Shown here: positions 1 through 7,301 of the stretch, in pieces
How the letters are laid out: each line of letters begins with the position of its first letter
How positions within the stretch are numbered: position 1 is the first letter of the stretch
Assembly (NCBI RefSeq): GCF_000428825.1
Contig: NZ_AUAR01000005.1
Span: forward strand, 124,001 to 188,000
DNA from: Desulfomicrobium escambiense DSM 10707
GTDB taxonomy: Bacteria > Desulfobacterota > Desulfovibrionia > Desulfovibrionales > Desulfomicrobiaceae
DNA length: 64,000 bases
Direction of reading: 5' to 3'
Position numbers and translations under genes: made by a program
The notes under the pieces: model-generated
What the model was told of the DNA's origin: nothing
Database searches by the model: none
The model's input: only the letters and a program-made list of their open reading frames with translations

Positions 1-48
1 CATGCCGATGGTGCCGCCCGTGTAGAGGATGCAGACTTTTTTCTTCAT
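1..48 (-). CDS. L-asparaginase, type I (N-terminus only, runs off the window)
   Basis: Only the first 16 codons are present, reading leftwards from an ATG at 46-48. They encode MKKKVCILYTGGTIGM. The YTGGTIGM block is the N-terminal signature of type I (cytoplasmic) asparaginases; the second Thr of TGGTIG (T13 here) is the family's nucleophile. The enzyme hydrolyses L-asparagine to aspartate and ammonia. The start codon overlaps the stop of the upstream acyltransferase gene (ATGA), so the two are probably translationally coupled. The motif is very characteristic, but the rest of the gene cannot be seen. Confidence 0.8.
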   Translation of the reverse strand, partial: MKKKVCILYTGGTIGM

Positions 49-821
49 GCCGTTTTCCAGGCTTCAAGCTTCCAGTGGATGAACTCCATGACCTCCTCGT
101 GCTCGTTCTTGCCCGCGCCGCCGACGCGGATGGGCTCGCCAAAGCAGAACCGCACCGGCAGCTCCGGGCGGATGAAGCCGTAGTCCTTGATGAGGGAGCC
201 CACGCCCCAGGCATCGGTCTTCAGGGCCAGGGGCAGCACCGGCACGCCGGCCTTCTTGGCCAGCTTGATGCCGATGGTGTTGAAGGCCGATCGGTCCAGG
301 CCCGGCGTGCGCGTGGTCTGGGGGAAGACGATGACCGAGATGCCGCGCGCCAGGCGTTCCTGCCCCTCGTCCATGACGGTCTTGAAGTCCTCGCGCGGGT
401 TGACGCGGTCCACGGCGATGGGCTCGATGGCGTTTACCACCCGGTTGAAGACGGGGTACCTGGTCAGGCTGCGCTTGAGCACGTAGGCCACGGGCTTGTG
501 GGGGGCGAGAATGCCCGGCAGGCAGAAGGTCTCCATGGTCGACATGTGGTTGGCCACGACCACGCACGGACCGTCCAGCTTTGCGTAGGCCGAGGTGTTC
601 TCGATGTGGAAGCGCACTCCGGCGGCCTCGGCCCGGCGCATGAAGGTCATGCTGTCGGCGGCCCACTGCGCCATGGAGTAGCCGCCGCGGGTCCGCCAGG
701 CCGCCTCGCAGACGATGGCCAGGGTGCGGGCGTAGAAGGCGAGGCTCGGGAAGAGCCTGGAGACGGGGCCGACCTGGATTTCGGGGGAGGTGTAGGGATC
801 GTCGAAGGGCGCGATGTTCAT
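45..821 (-). CDS. PlsC-like 1-acylglycerol-3-phosphate acyltransferase family protein
   Basis: A 258-aa member of the glycerophospholipid acyltransferase family, which transfers acyl chains to lysophosphatidate or related lysolipids at the inner membrane. Visible family motifs are the catalytic NHMSTME block (an H-X4-E variant of HX4D, around residue 92) and FPQTTRT (around 166), which matches the FPEGTRS substrate-binding motif. A hydrophobic stretch near residues 25-40 could sit in the membrane. I chose the ATG at 819-821 because a GGTGGAA purine stretch precedes it. A GTG four codons upstream (833) has no ribosome site. The gene ends in an ATGA overlap with the asparaginase gene. Substrate specificity cannot be read from sequence. 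Confidence 0.85.
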   Translation of the reverse strand: MNIAPFDDPYTSPEIQVGPVSRLFPSLAFYARTLAIVCEAAWRTRGGYSMAQWAADSMTFMRRAEAAGVRFHIENTSAYAKLDGPCVVVANHMSTMETFCLPGILAPHKPVAYVLKRSLTRYPVFNRVVNAIEPIAVDRVNPREDFKTVMDEGQERLARGISVIVFPQTTRTPGLDRSAFNTIGIKLAKKAGVPVLPLALKTDAWGVGSLIKDYGFIRPELPVRFCFGEPIRVGGAGKNEHEEVMEFIHWKLEAWKTA

Positions 822-941
822 GCTGGATTCCACCGGTTGGTTTTGGCGGGCCGGGAGCCCGCCGTTGTCTCGTGCCGGGGAAGGTAGCCCAAGTGGCTCC
901 GGGCTTCCAGCGCTTTTTGCCGCCTGCGCGTGCCGGAGCGC

Positions 942-1358
942 CTAGAGCGCTTGGGTCAGTTTGGCCAGGATGGAGGCGAACTGCTCCGTCTCCTCCGGGC
1001 TCAGGGCGGCCTGCAGTTCGCGGGTCAGGTGCAGGTGATGGTCGTGGTGCTCGCGGAAGAGTTCCGCTCCGGCAGGGGTCAGTCCCACGAGGATGGAACG
1101 CCTGTCGGTCTCGTGGGGGATGCGCGCCACGAGCCCCTGCTTTTCCAGGCGGTCCACGTTGACCGTCAGCGTGCCCGTGGTCACGCCCATCTTTGCCGCC
1201 AACTCCTTCATGCGCAGCGGGGACTGCTGGCCCAGGATCTCCAGGGTGTGCATCTGGGGCAGGGTGATGGACGTGTCCCTGACCACTGCCTGCTCCCAGG
1301 ACGACAGCTTTTCGTAGAATTCGATGAGCAGATCGCTCAGGCGCTCCAGGTCATGCAT
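942..1358 (-). CDS. MarR-family regulator with His-rich segment, probably metal-responsive
   Basis: A 138-aa MarR-type winged-helix repressor. The recognition region (KELAAKMGVTTGTLTVNVDR, about 51-70) is followed by a wing containing DRRSILVGLT. The dimerisation helix carries a His cluster, REHHDHHLHL, giving H104, H105, H107, H108 and H110. E22, H37 and E40 lie near positions that in the zinc regulators AdcR/ZitR bind zinc; this alignment is from memory, so zinc sensing is an inference. The start (ATG 1356-1358) overlaps the end of the upstream CDF exporter gene by 8 bases, so the two are cotranscribed and coupled. An open frame extends further upstream, but there it runs through the exporter gene. 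It probably represses its own operon at the palindromes at 2308-2346. Confidence 0.85.
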   Translation of the reverse strand: MHDLERLSDLLIEFYEKLSSWEQAVVRDTSITLPQMHTLEILGQQSPLRMKELAAKMGVTTGTLTVNVDRLEKQGLVARIPHETDRRSILVGLTPAGAELFREHHDHHLHLTRELQAALSPEETEQFASILAKLTQAL

Positions 1359-2274
1359 GGCCGCCCCCCGGACATTCGCCGGTCTGCGCTTCGGCCGGGC
1401 AGGGGCAGGCGTGGACCTCGACCGTGACGCGCTCCAGGTCCGGGACCTCGGCGATGAGTTCCTTGTAGAACTCCGGCGGACGCGGGGCCGCGTCTTCGAC
1501 CGTGACGTGGGCGGCCAGGCGCCTGGGGCCCACGTTCCAGACATAGAGGTCGCGGACCTTGACCGCGCCGCCGTTTTCAAGGCGGCGCACGATGTCGTCG
1601 TGCAGAACCGGGTCGGCGCGGTGGTCGAGGAGGACCCGGGCGGTCTGGCGCAGCAGGCCCAGAGCCCAGCGGCCCACGACCAGCGCCCCGACGATGCCCA
1701 TGACCGGGTCCAGCCAGGCCAGGCCCCAGAACCTGCCGCCCAGCAGGGCGAAGATGGCCAGGACCGAGGTCAGGGCGTCGGCCAGAACGTGCATGTAGGC
1801 GGCCTTCAGGTTGTGGTCGTGGGCGTGGGAGTGGTCTTCGTCGCGCAGCCACCAGGCGCTGACCAGATTGACCGCCAGGCCGACCACGGCCACCAGGGTG
1901 GCTGGGCCGAAGGAGATGGTCACGGGCGACACGAGGCGCATGATCGACTCCGCGCCCATGAAGGCCGCCACGAGGAACAGGCCCACGGCCGAGGCGAACC
2001 CGGCCAGAGCGTTGACCTTGCCGGCCCCGAAGACCAGGTCCGGGTTGTCGGCGTTGCGGCGGGCCCAGACGTAGGCAAACCAGGCCACGGCCATGGCCCC
2101 GGCATGGCTGGCCATATGCCACCCGTCGGCCAGCAGGGCCATGGAGCCGAAGAGCCAGCCTGAGACGATTTCCGCGGCCATGGTGGCCATGGTCAGCCAG
2201 AAGACGAGGCGCGTGCCGCGCTCGCCGTGCTCGTGCTCGTGATGGTGGCCGCAGGAACAGGAATGGTCGTGCAT
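1351..2274 (-). CDS. CDF cation efflux transporter, DmeF-like
   Basis: A 307-aa cation diffusion facilitator, an inner-membrane metal/proton antiporter. The N-terminus is rich in His and Cys (HDHSCSCGHHHEHEHG), as in many metal exporters. About six hydrophobic segments follow. In TM2 the metal site reads ADGWHMASH (D50, H53, H57), unlike the HxxxD of zinc-specific members; TM5 carries HVLAD (HxxxD). As I recall, the DGWHM..H form is typical of the DmeF cobalt/nickel branch, so the substrate may be Co/Ni rather than Zn. The cytoplasmic tail has extra Cys (HACPCP). First gene of a two-gene operon with a MarR regulator. Confidence 0.9.
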   Translation of the reverse strand: MHDHSCSCGHHHEHEHGERGTRLVFWLTMATMAAEIVSGWLFGSMALLADGWHMASHAGAMAVAWFAYVWARRNADNPDLVFGAGKVNALAGFASAVGLFLVAAFMGAESIMRLVSPVTISFGPATLVAVVGLAVNLVSAWWLRDEDHSHAHDHNLKAAYMHVLADALTSVLAIFALLGGRFWGLAWLDPVMGIVGALVVGRWALGLLRQTARVLLDHRADPVLHDDIVRRLENGGAVKVRDLYVWNVGPRRLAAHVTVEDAAPRPPEFYKELIAEVPDLERVTVEVHACPCPAEAQTGECPGGGHA

Positions 2275-2307
2275 GTGGAGCCTCTTTTCGTTTGATTGGC
2301 TGAAATC

Positions 2308-2346
2308 TTGATGCTCAAATAAAGATGAGATGTTTGATTGTCAAAC
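2308..2346 (-). promoter_or_regulatory. Promoter with two palindromic candidate operators for the CDF-MarR operon
   Basis: On the minus strand TTGACA (2344-2339) is followed after 17 bases by TATTTG (2321-2316), a perfect -35 with a weak -10. The -35 lies inside a perfect palindrome, GTTTGA-TTG-TCAAAC (2332-2346). The -10 overlaps a second one, TTGA-TGC-TCAA (2308-2318). Their centres are 26 bases apart. TTGA...TCAA half sites suit MarR-family dimers, so autorepression by the downstream MarR protein is a reasonable inference. The rest of the gap up to 2536 shows nothing else I can support. Confidence 0.6.
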
Positions 2347-2536
2347 TGAATTTTCGAAGTGGAGGAAAGCTGCGCGACGTTCCTTTTGTCGCGGCAGGAG
2401 GCGCGGTGCTGACGATTCGGCCCTATCGAGGACGGCGCTGGGGGGTCGTGGCCGGGGCCGCCGACGCCTGTCTGGGGATTGACAATTGTCGCTGGCTTTG
2501 AAAGTCCCGGGAACAAACATTTTTCTGGAGGCGACA

Positions 2537-2803
2537 GTGCAGGACAAGGACGGAATCTTCTATTACCCGAACCCGGCCAACAAACGCATCCGCATGTACG
2601 TGCGCGAGAACGAAGGCAGCATCGAGTTCAGGCTGAGCAATGTGGACCATCCCGAGATCTGGGAAAAGCACGGCTGGATCGATATCGACATCGTGCGCCG
2701 TGGTGCCAGGATGTTCGAGGAGCGCGGCTCCAAGGGCGACCCGACCTCGATCTACGACCTGGAGACGGCCCGCTATCTGATCAGGGAATCCAAGAAGAAG
2801 TGA
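2537..2803 (+). CDS. Conserved hypothetical protein, 88 aa
   Basis: I do not recognise a named family. The protein is soluble, charged and without a signal peptide or membrane segment; it begins MQDKDGIFYYPNPANKRIRM and ends in a lysine run (IRESKKK). I chose the GTG at 2537 because GGAGG lies five bases upstream (2527-2531); an in-frame TTG at 2486 has no such site. Its TGA overlaps the ATG of the following TrpF-like gene by one base (TGATG), so the two are translationally coupled and probably act together. The aromatic/charged composition gives no functional clue. Confidence 0.75.
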   Translation: MQDKDGIFYYPNPANKRIRMYVRENEGSIEFRLSNVDHPEIWEKHGWIDIDIVRRGARMFEERGSKGDPTSIYDLETARYLIRESKKK

Positions 2804-3498
2804 TGCGGCGGACCCGGGGCCTGGCCATCCAGGGCCTCGTGCAGGTGGCCGGGGTGCGCGGCCTGGAGGAGGCGCGCATGCTGCGCGAGTGCGGGGCGGA
2901 CCTGCTCGGGTTTCCCCTGCGCCTGCCCGTGCATGCGCCCGACCTGTCCGAACCCGAGGCGCGGGCGGTCATCGAGGCGGTCGGCCCCGCGTGCTGCGTG
3001 CTCATCACCTACGAGGACGACCCGTCCCGCCTGGTGGAACTGTGCCGGTTCCTGAGCGTCGGCATCGTGCAGGTGCACGCCGACGTCCCCCCCGGGACCC
3101 TGGCCCGCATCAAGGCTCTTTCCCCCCTCGCCATCATCAAGAGCTATGTCGTCGGCCGCGAGGACCTCGGCCCCGACGAGTTCGCGCGGGTCTATGCCCC
3201 GGTCTGCGACGCCTTCATCACCGACACCTTCGACCCATCCACCGGGGCCAGCGGAGCCACGGGCCTGCGCCACGACTGGGCCGTCAGTTCCGCGCTGGTC
3301 GGGTGTTCCCCGCTGCCGGTCATTCTTGCCGGCGGCCTGAACCCCGACAATGTTCGCGAGGCCGTCCTGACCGTGCGGCCCGCCGCCGTGGACGTCCACA
3401 CGGGCGTCGAGGCGCCGGACGGCTTCAAGGACCCGAATCGGGTCCGCGCCTTCGTGCAGGAGGCCAGGGCCGGATTCGCCCGGGCATTCCCTTCCTGA
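2803..3498 (+). CDS. Phosphoribosylanthranilate isomerase (TrpF)-like protein lacking the catalytic Cys
   Basis: A 231-aa TIM-barrel protein of the TrpF family, whose normal members isomerise N-(5'-phosphoribosyl)anthranilate in tryptophan synthesis. Family features seen are the late phosphate-binding loops (ILAGGLNPDNV around 174-184), the GATGLRHDW block, and the Asp of DTFDPSTGAS (D141), which matches the general acid. The N-terminal KICGI motif that carries the catalytic Cys is replaced by VQVAGV, with Ala16 at the Cys position, and VQLHG is VQVHAD. The isomerase reaction is therefore doubtful. No other trp gene is nearby. Coupled to the 88-aa protein upstream. An open frame extends upstream of 2803 but is out of frame with, and overlaps, the real upstream gene. 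Confidence 0.75.
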   Translation: MRRTRGLAIQGLVQVAGVRGLEEARMLRECGADLLGFPLRLPVHAPDLSEPEARAVIEAVGPACCVLITYEDDPSRLVELCRFLSVGIVQVHADVPPGTLARIKALSPLAIIKSYVVGREDLGPDEFARVYAPVCDAFITDTFDPSTGASGATGLRHDWAVSSALVGCSPLPVILAGGLNPDNVREAVLTVRPAAVDVHTGVEAPDGFKDPNRVRAFVQEARAGFARAFPS

Positions 3499-3519
3499 TT
3501 TCCCCGAAGTTCCCCCGGC

Positions 3520-4434
3520 TCACTCCAGGACGACGCGCAGGTCGACGCTGATCATGTCGTGCACGACATGGTAGCTCAGGTATTTGAAGAACCTGGCCGA
3601 GCCGTACAGTGCGCCCCAGATGGTGCGGTCCAGGTCCAGATGGGCCATGAGGGCCAGCCTGCCTTCGGCCAGGGGGCAGGCGTGGGCGTCGAACGCGATC
3701 TCGCGGGCCACCCCGCGCAGGGTCATGACCGCTGTGGCGCGGAAGTTCGGCAGTGTGGCCGGGGCGTCCGGAACGGGCGTCATGTCCGTGATCTCCACGG
3801 TGCAGGTCGGGAAATGGGAGACGAAGAAGAAGTCGTCGGACTTCAGATGGTTCTCCAGCACGGGCTGCAGGTCCGTGCCTGCGAGGTCCGTGTTGGCGAT
3901 GGAGTCCATGGCCAGGGTGAAGATGCCCTTGAACCCTTCGCCTTCGCGGATCAGCGTGCCTTCACGCATGGCCAGGGTGCCGGTGTGCCTGCCGCCCGCG
4001 TTGCGACCGGTCCAGATCAGGGTTGATTCCGCGGGGACGGCCACGTAGCGGGCCTTGCGCAGTTCCAGGACCGGGTGGGCCGAGTCGTGCTCGTCGGCCC
4101 GTGTTCCTTCGAGGGGGTGCCCCGCGGCCTGCCAGGCCGGAAACCCGCCGTGGAGCACGGACACGTTGACGTACCCGGCCCGGTGCAGCTTGCCGGCGGC
4201 CGTCACGGCGTCCAGTGAGCCTTCGCCCGCGCCGTAGACGATGATCGGGGCGGTCTTGTCCGGCGCCAGGGCGGCCGCTTGGTCGAGGAACGTCACCTCG
4301 TAGACGCAGGCGTTGCGCGCTCCGGGGATGTGGCGGGCCTCGAAGTGCTCCGGCGGCAGGACGTCAAGGACGGTCTGCCGTCCGGATTGCGTGGCCGCAA
4401 GGATGTCTTCGGTAGATGCGGGCGTGCTGGGCAT
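3520..4434 (-). CDS. Rhodanese-like / YceI-like domain fusion
   Basis: A 304-aa cytoplasmic protein (no signal peptide) in two parts. Residues 8-108 form a rhodanese-like domain (LDVLPPEHFEARHIPGARN; GYVNVSVLHGGFPAW). The active loop reads VYGAGEGS where CxxGxR is expected, so the catalytic Cys (position 68) is Gly, and the usual Arg of the DVR motif is Leu; sulfur transfer is unlikely. Residues about 125-304 resemble the YceI lipocalin-like beta-barrel that binds isoprenoid or amphiphilic ligands (STLIWTGRNAGGRHTGTL; LTGT-type strand pattern; MISVDLRVVLE end). YceI proteins are normally exported, so a cytoplasmic fusion is unusual. The start has GAGGA upstream. Converges with the TrpF-like gene. 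Confidence 0.75.
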   Translation of the reverse strand: MPSTPASTEDILAATQSGRQTVLDVLPPEHFEARHIPGARNACVYEVTFLDQAAALAPDKTAPIIVYGAGEGSLDAVTAAGKLHRAGYVNVSVLHGGFPAWQAAGHPLEGTRADEHDSAHPVLELRKARYVAVPAESTLIWTGRNAGGRHTGTLAMREGTLIREGEGFKGIFTLAMDSIANTDLAGTDLQPVLENHLKSDDFFFVSHFPTCTVEITDMTPVPDAPATLPNFRATAVMTLRGVAREIAFDAHACPLAEGRLALMAHLDLDRTIWGALYGSARFFKYLSYHVVHDMISVDLRVVLE

Positions 4435-4561
4435 GGGATGTCCTCGCGCTGCGGTTCGGTGCCGGCCGGAGGCATCCGGCGTCGGGGGATTTCATCTCTC
4501 TCATCCGATTCCCGGAGCCGGTCAAGGGGCGGGCCGTCGCCGTCCCCACTGCGCGCCGGGC

Positions 4562-5980
4562 CTACTTGAGGTCGAAGAGGATGCCGCCCGTCCCGTCCGG
4601 CACCGGCACCGGCGGCTCGGGAGCGTGGTAGATGCGCCGGATCTTCTCGCCGAGGTGCCGCAGTTCCTGCAGGCTCCGTTCGACCTCGCGGGCCTGTTCG
4701 AGGATGCGTGCGAGCAGCTGGTCCGAGCGTTCCGGGTCACGGGCGGCCTTGAGGGCGTCGATGTAGTCGAGCATGAGCCCGAGCTCCATGAGCTGGACCT
4801 GGGCGATGTTGTTCAGCCGGTCCGACAGGCCGCCCATGGTCCGCCTGTATGTTTCGATTTCCGTCTGGGCGATGAGGGCCCGCATGTCGTGCAGGATGAC
4901 CTGGTAGCTCTCGGGCCGCCCGGTGTTGCGGTTGCGGCGGCACCCCGCGGTGACGGCCACGTCCACCATCTCCCCGTTGCGGGTCTGCAGCCTGAACGGT
5001 TGGCCGGTGACGCCGCCGGCCTCGTCGATGAGGGCCATGAAGGCGTCGCGTTTCCCGGGGTTGGGGAAAAGGTCCCCGACATTGGCGGCCAGGGCTTCCT
5101 CGCGCGAGGCGAAGCCGAAGAGGTGCACGGCCGCCTGGTTGATGTCGGTGAAGGTGCCGTCGGCCGAGGCCACGAAGATGGGGTCCGTGGAGTTCTCGAA
5201 GATGCGGCGGTACTTCTGTTCGTTGATGCGCAGCCGCTCCTCGTCGTTCTTGCGGTCCGTGATGTCCTTGATGAAATGGTAGACCTGCTGGACTCTGCCC
5301 AACCCCTGCTCCTTGAAGACCACCTCGCCCTCGTCCCGGACCCAGCGGATGTCGCCGTTGGCGTGGACGATGCGGTACTCGATGCGGTCGAACTCCCTGG
5401 CCACGAGGCCGGCGTAGAACGCATGGACCTTGTCCGCATCGTCCGGGAAGACGAGGTCGATCGGGTGGAAGATGTTCCGCACAAACTGCTCAGCGGGCAG
5501 GCCGTAGAGCCCTTCGGTGGCGTGGTTGGCCGATTCGATGCGCGAGTGGTCCCGGTCGAAGGCGATGATGACCTCGGGGATGGAGTCCAGGATGCGCTTG
5601 AGCTTCCGTTCCGCCTTGGTCCTCTGCGTGATGTCCGTCAGGGAGCACAGCAGGGCGGGGACGCCGTCATGGGCGACCGCCTGGGCCTGCATGATCATGA
5701 AGGATTCCGCGCCGTCTATGTCGCGCAGGGTGAATTCGAGCTTGCCGGCGGCGCAGACCGAGCTGTCGGTCGGGATCGATTCCAGGTACCTGCCGACGCG
5801 GCGGTGGTGCTTGGGGATGACGAAGTCGAAAATGGGATGGCCCGGCAACCCGGCCTGGCCGGTCTTGCAGAACGCGGCGAAACAGGCGTTGGCGTGGCGG
5901 ATGATGCCGTCCTTCAAGATGACCGTACCCTGGCTGATGGCGTCCAGGATGCGCAGTTGGTCCGTGCTCAGAAGCTGCAT
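4562..5980 (-). CDS. Triple-PAS sensor protein with a degenerate histidine-kinase helix
   Basis: A 472-aa soluble protein with three PAS domains: about 10-115, 125-240 (PAS plus PAC, ending FIKDITDRKNDEERL) and 255-370 (RRIFENSTDPIFVASADG...). The last 90 residues are a predicted helical hairpin, GGLSDRLNNIAQVQLMELG, which resembles the HDFNNIL phosphoacceptor box of hybrid histidine kinases, but the His is Ser. No HATPase domain follows before the stop. It cannot be a conventional kinase. It may dimerise and relay a PAS-sensed signal by protein contact. It lies 31 bases downstream of the isochorismatase-like gene, probably in the same transcript. Ligand unknown. Confidence 0.8.
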   Translation of the reverse strand: MQLLSTDQLRILDAISQGTVILKDGIIRHANACFAAFCKTGQAGLPGHPIFDFVIPKHHRRVGRYLESIPTDSSVCAAGKLEFTLRDIDGAESFMIMQAQAVAHDGVPALLCSLTDITQRTKAERKLKRILDSIPEVIIAFDRDHSRIESANHATEGLYGLPAEQFVRNIFHPIDLVFPDDADKVHAFYAGLVAREFDRIEYRIVHANGDIRWVRDEGEVVFKEQGLGRVQQVYHFIKDITDRKNDEERLRINEQKYRRIFENSTDPIFVASADGTFTDINQAAVHLFGFASREEALAANVGDLFPNPGKRDAFMALIDEAGGVTGQPFRLQTRNGEMVDVAVTAGCRRNRNTGRPESYQVILHDMRALIAQTEIETYRRTMGGLSDRLNNIAQVQLMELGLMLDYIDALKAARDPERSDQLLARILEQAREVERSLQELRHLGEKIRRIYHAPEPPVPVPDGTGGILFDLK

Positions 5981-6011
5981 GTGCGTTCGGTGCGTCCGGG
6001 TTTCCGGCGTG

Positions 6012-6653
6012 TTACTTGGCGTTGATGGTGATGGCCCCGAGGGTCGTCAGGCTGGTTTTGGCCCGGGTGCCGGGGGCGTTGAGCATGTGCCAGGCCGTGT
6101 ACTGCTCGGCGTAGAGCGTGGCCGCCGACATGCCGTCTACGGGCACGATGACGGAGAGGCCCCGCATGGCCGCTCCCGTTGCCGTGTGCAGGACGGCGCC
6201 TTCGGCCGTGGTGCCGGTGACGATGACCGTGTGCACGCCGAGTTTTTCCAGGATGGCCTCAAGGTCCGTGCGGAAGAACTTGTCCACCGTGGATTGGACG
6301 ATGGGTTCGCCGGGCAGGGGCAGGGCCTGGGGCAGGATGGTGTCGGGCGTGCCCCGGCTGGTCAGGCTGTGCACAACGGGCATTCCGGCCGCCCTGGCCT
6401 TGACCAGGAACTCGCCGATGCGGGGTGCCGAGGCCACGCAGCGCGGACGGGTTTCCATGTTGCAGGTTCTCTCCTCGATGTCGAGGACAAGAAGTGCCGT
6501 GTCCGTGGCGTTGACCTCCACGGCTTTGAGTTCCACGGGCGCAGGGGCCTTTGCGGCCGCCCATTCGTCGACGACGGTGCCCGCCGTGGCTGCCGGGGAT
6601 TGGAACAGGAACAACACGGCGGCGATGACAAATGCCAGGGCTGAAGCGTTCAT
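6012..6653 (-). CDS. Exported isochorismatase/cysteine-hydrolase-like protein without the catalytic Cys
   Basis: A 213-aa protein with an N-terminal signal peptide (hydrophobic core about residues 5-18, likely cleavage after AATAG near 25), so it probably acts in the periplasm. The rest follows the isochorismatase-like hydrolase fold: D58 in LLVLDIEE and K125 in STVDKFF match two of the catalytic triad. The third position, Cys in the usual GxxTxxCV, is Ala153 in VTGTTAEGAVLHTA. C64 and C72 (CNMETRPRC) could form a disulfide. GAGGAGG precedes the ATG, which overlaps the stop of the thioesterase gene (ATGA). Hydrolase activity is doubtful; ligand binding is possible. Confidence 0.75.
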   Translation of the reverse strand: MNASALAFVIAAVLFLFQSPAATAGTVVDEWAAAKAPAPVELKAVEVNATDTALLVLDIEERTCNMETRPRCVASAPRIGEFLVKARAAGMPVVHSLTSRGTPDTILPQALPLPGEPIVQSTVDKFFRTDLEAILEKLGVHTVIVTGTTAEGAVLHTATGAAMRGLSVIVPVDGMSAATLYAEQYTAWHMLNAPGTRAKTSLTTLGAITINAK

Positions 6654-7159
6654 GGTACCTCCTCACGGGTAGGGGTGTGCGCCTTGGCCTGGACGATGTC
6701 CGGCGCCTTGGCGCCCGCTTTTCGTATATTATACACGCCCCGGCCTTCGGCAATGACGACTTCCGGATTTGCGGCCGAAAAAATCTGCACCGTGGCGTTG
6801 CCCACGCGGTTGCCCAAAAGTCGGACCTCGCCGACGGCGATGAGGTCCGCCGGGTCGGCCGGGCGGAGGTAGTCGACGCGCATGTCGATGGTCGCCACGC
6901 GGTCGCGGACCGAGCAGGCCGCCCACACGGCCGATCCGCCGCAGGTGTCCACGAGCATGGAGATGAGGCCGCCGTGCAGGGCGGGCCGGCGCGGGTCGCC
7001 GATGAATTCGGGCCGGAAGGGCATGCGCAGGCGCGCGTAGCCCGGACGGATCTCCTCGACCACCAGGCCCAGGAAATGGTCGAAGGGGATTTCGTGTTCG
7101 ATGACGTGGCGGATGTCCATGAGCACCTCGGGTGGAAAAACGGCGTAATTCATTTTCAT
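6650..7159 (-). CDS. PaaI-family hotdog-fold thioesterase
   Basis: A hotdog-fold acyl-CoA thioesterase of the PaaI/YdiI group. The key block is RPALHGGLISMLVDTCGGSA, matching the HGG...D motif that forms the active site on the long helix. It would hydrolyse acyl- or aryl-CoA in the cytoplasm. The start is uncertain. ATG 7157-7159 gives 169 aa; ATG 7118-7120 (MDIRHVIEHEIPFDH) has a better GAGGT site and would remove 13 residues. A GTG at 7279 lacks a ribosome site. Its stop overlaps the start of the exported isochorismatase-like gene, and it diverges from minC. Confidence 0.8.
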   Translation of the reverse strand: MKMNYAVFPPEVLMDIRHVIEHEIPFDHFLGLVVEEIRPGYARLRMPFRPEFIGDPRRPALHGGLISMLVDTCGGSAVWAACSVRDRVATIDMRVDYLRPADPADLIAVGEVRLLGNRVGNATVQIFSAANPEVVIAEGRGVYNIRKAGAKAPDIVQAKAHTPTREEVP

Positions 7160-7301
7160 CGGCGAGACCTGCGCGCCCGTCAAGGGCCGGGCGCGGATGG
7201 CCGTGAGACCGGGCTTGTCTTCGCCGCCGTCCCTCGGTAAACCCGCCGTTCGTTTCGACGCGAACCGCATCCGCAACACTTAACCCGCTAAGGACATTCG
7301 C

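Noticed and set aside
845-863. Hairpin GGCGGGC-CGGGA-GCCCGCC between the PlsC and MarR genes
   Set aside because: On the minus strand, where the genes lie, it is followed by AAAA and not T, so it is not a terminator; no other role can be supported.
7120-7279. Longer start for the thioesterase at GTG 7279
   Set aside because: The extra 40 residues are unlike the family and no ribosome site precedes the GTG; shorter starts at 7159 or 7120 are better supported.
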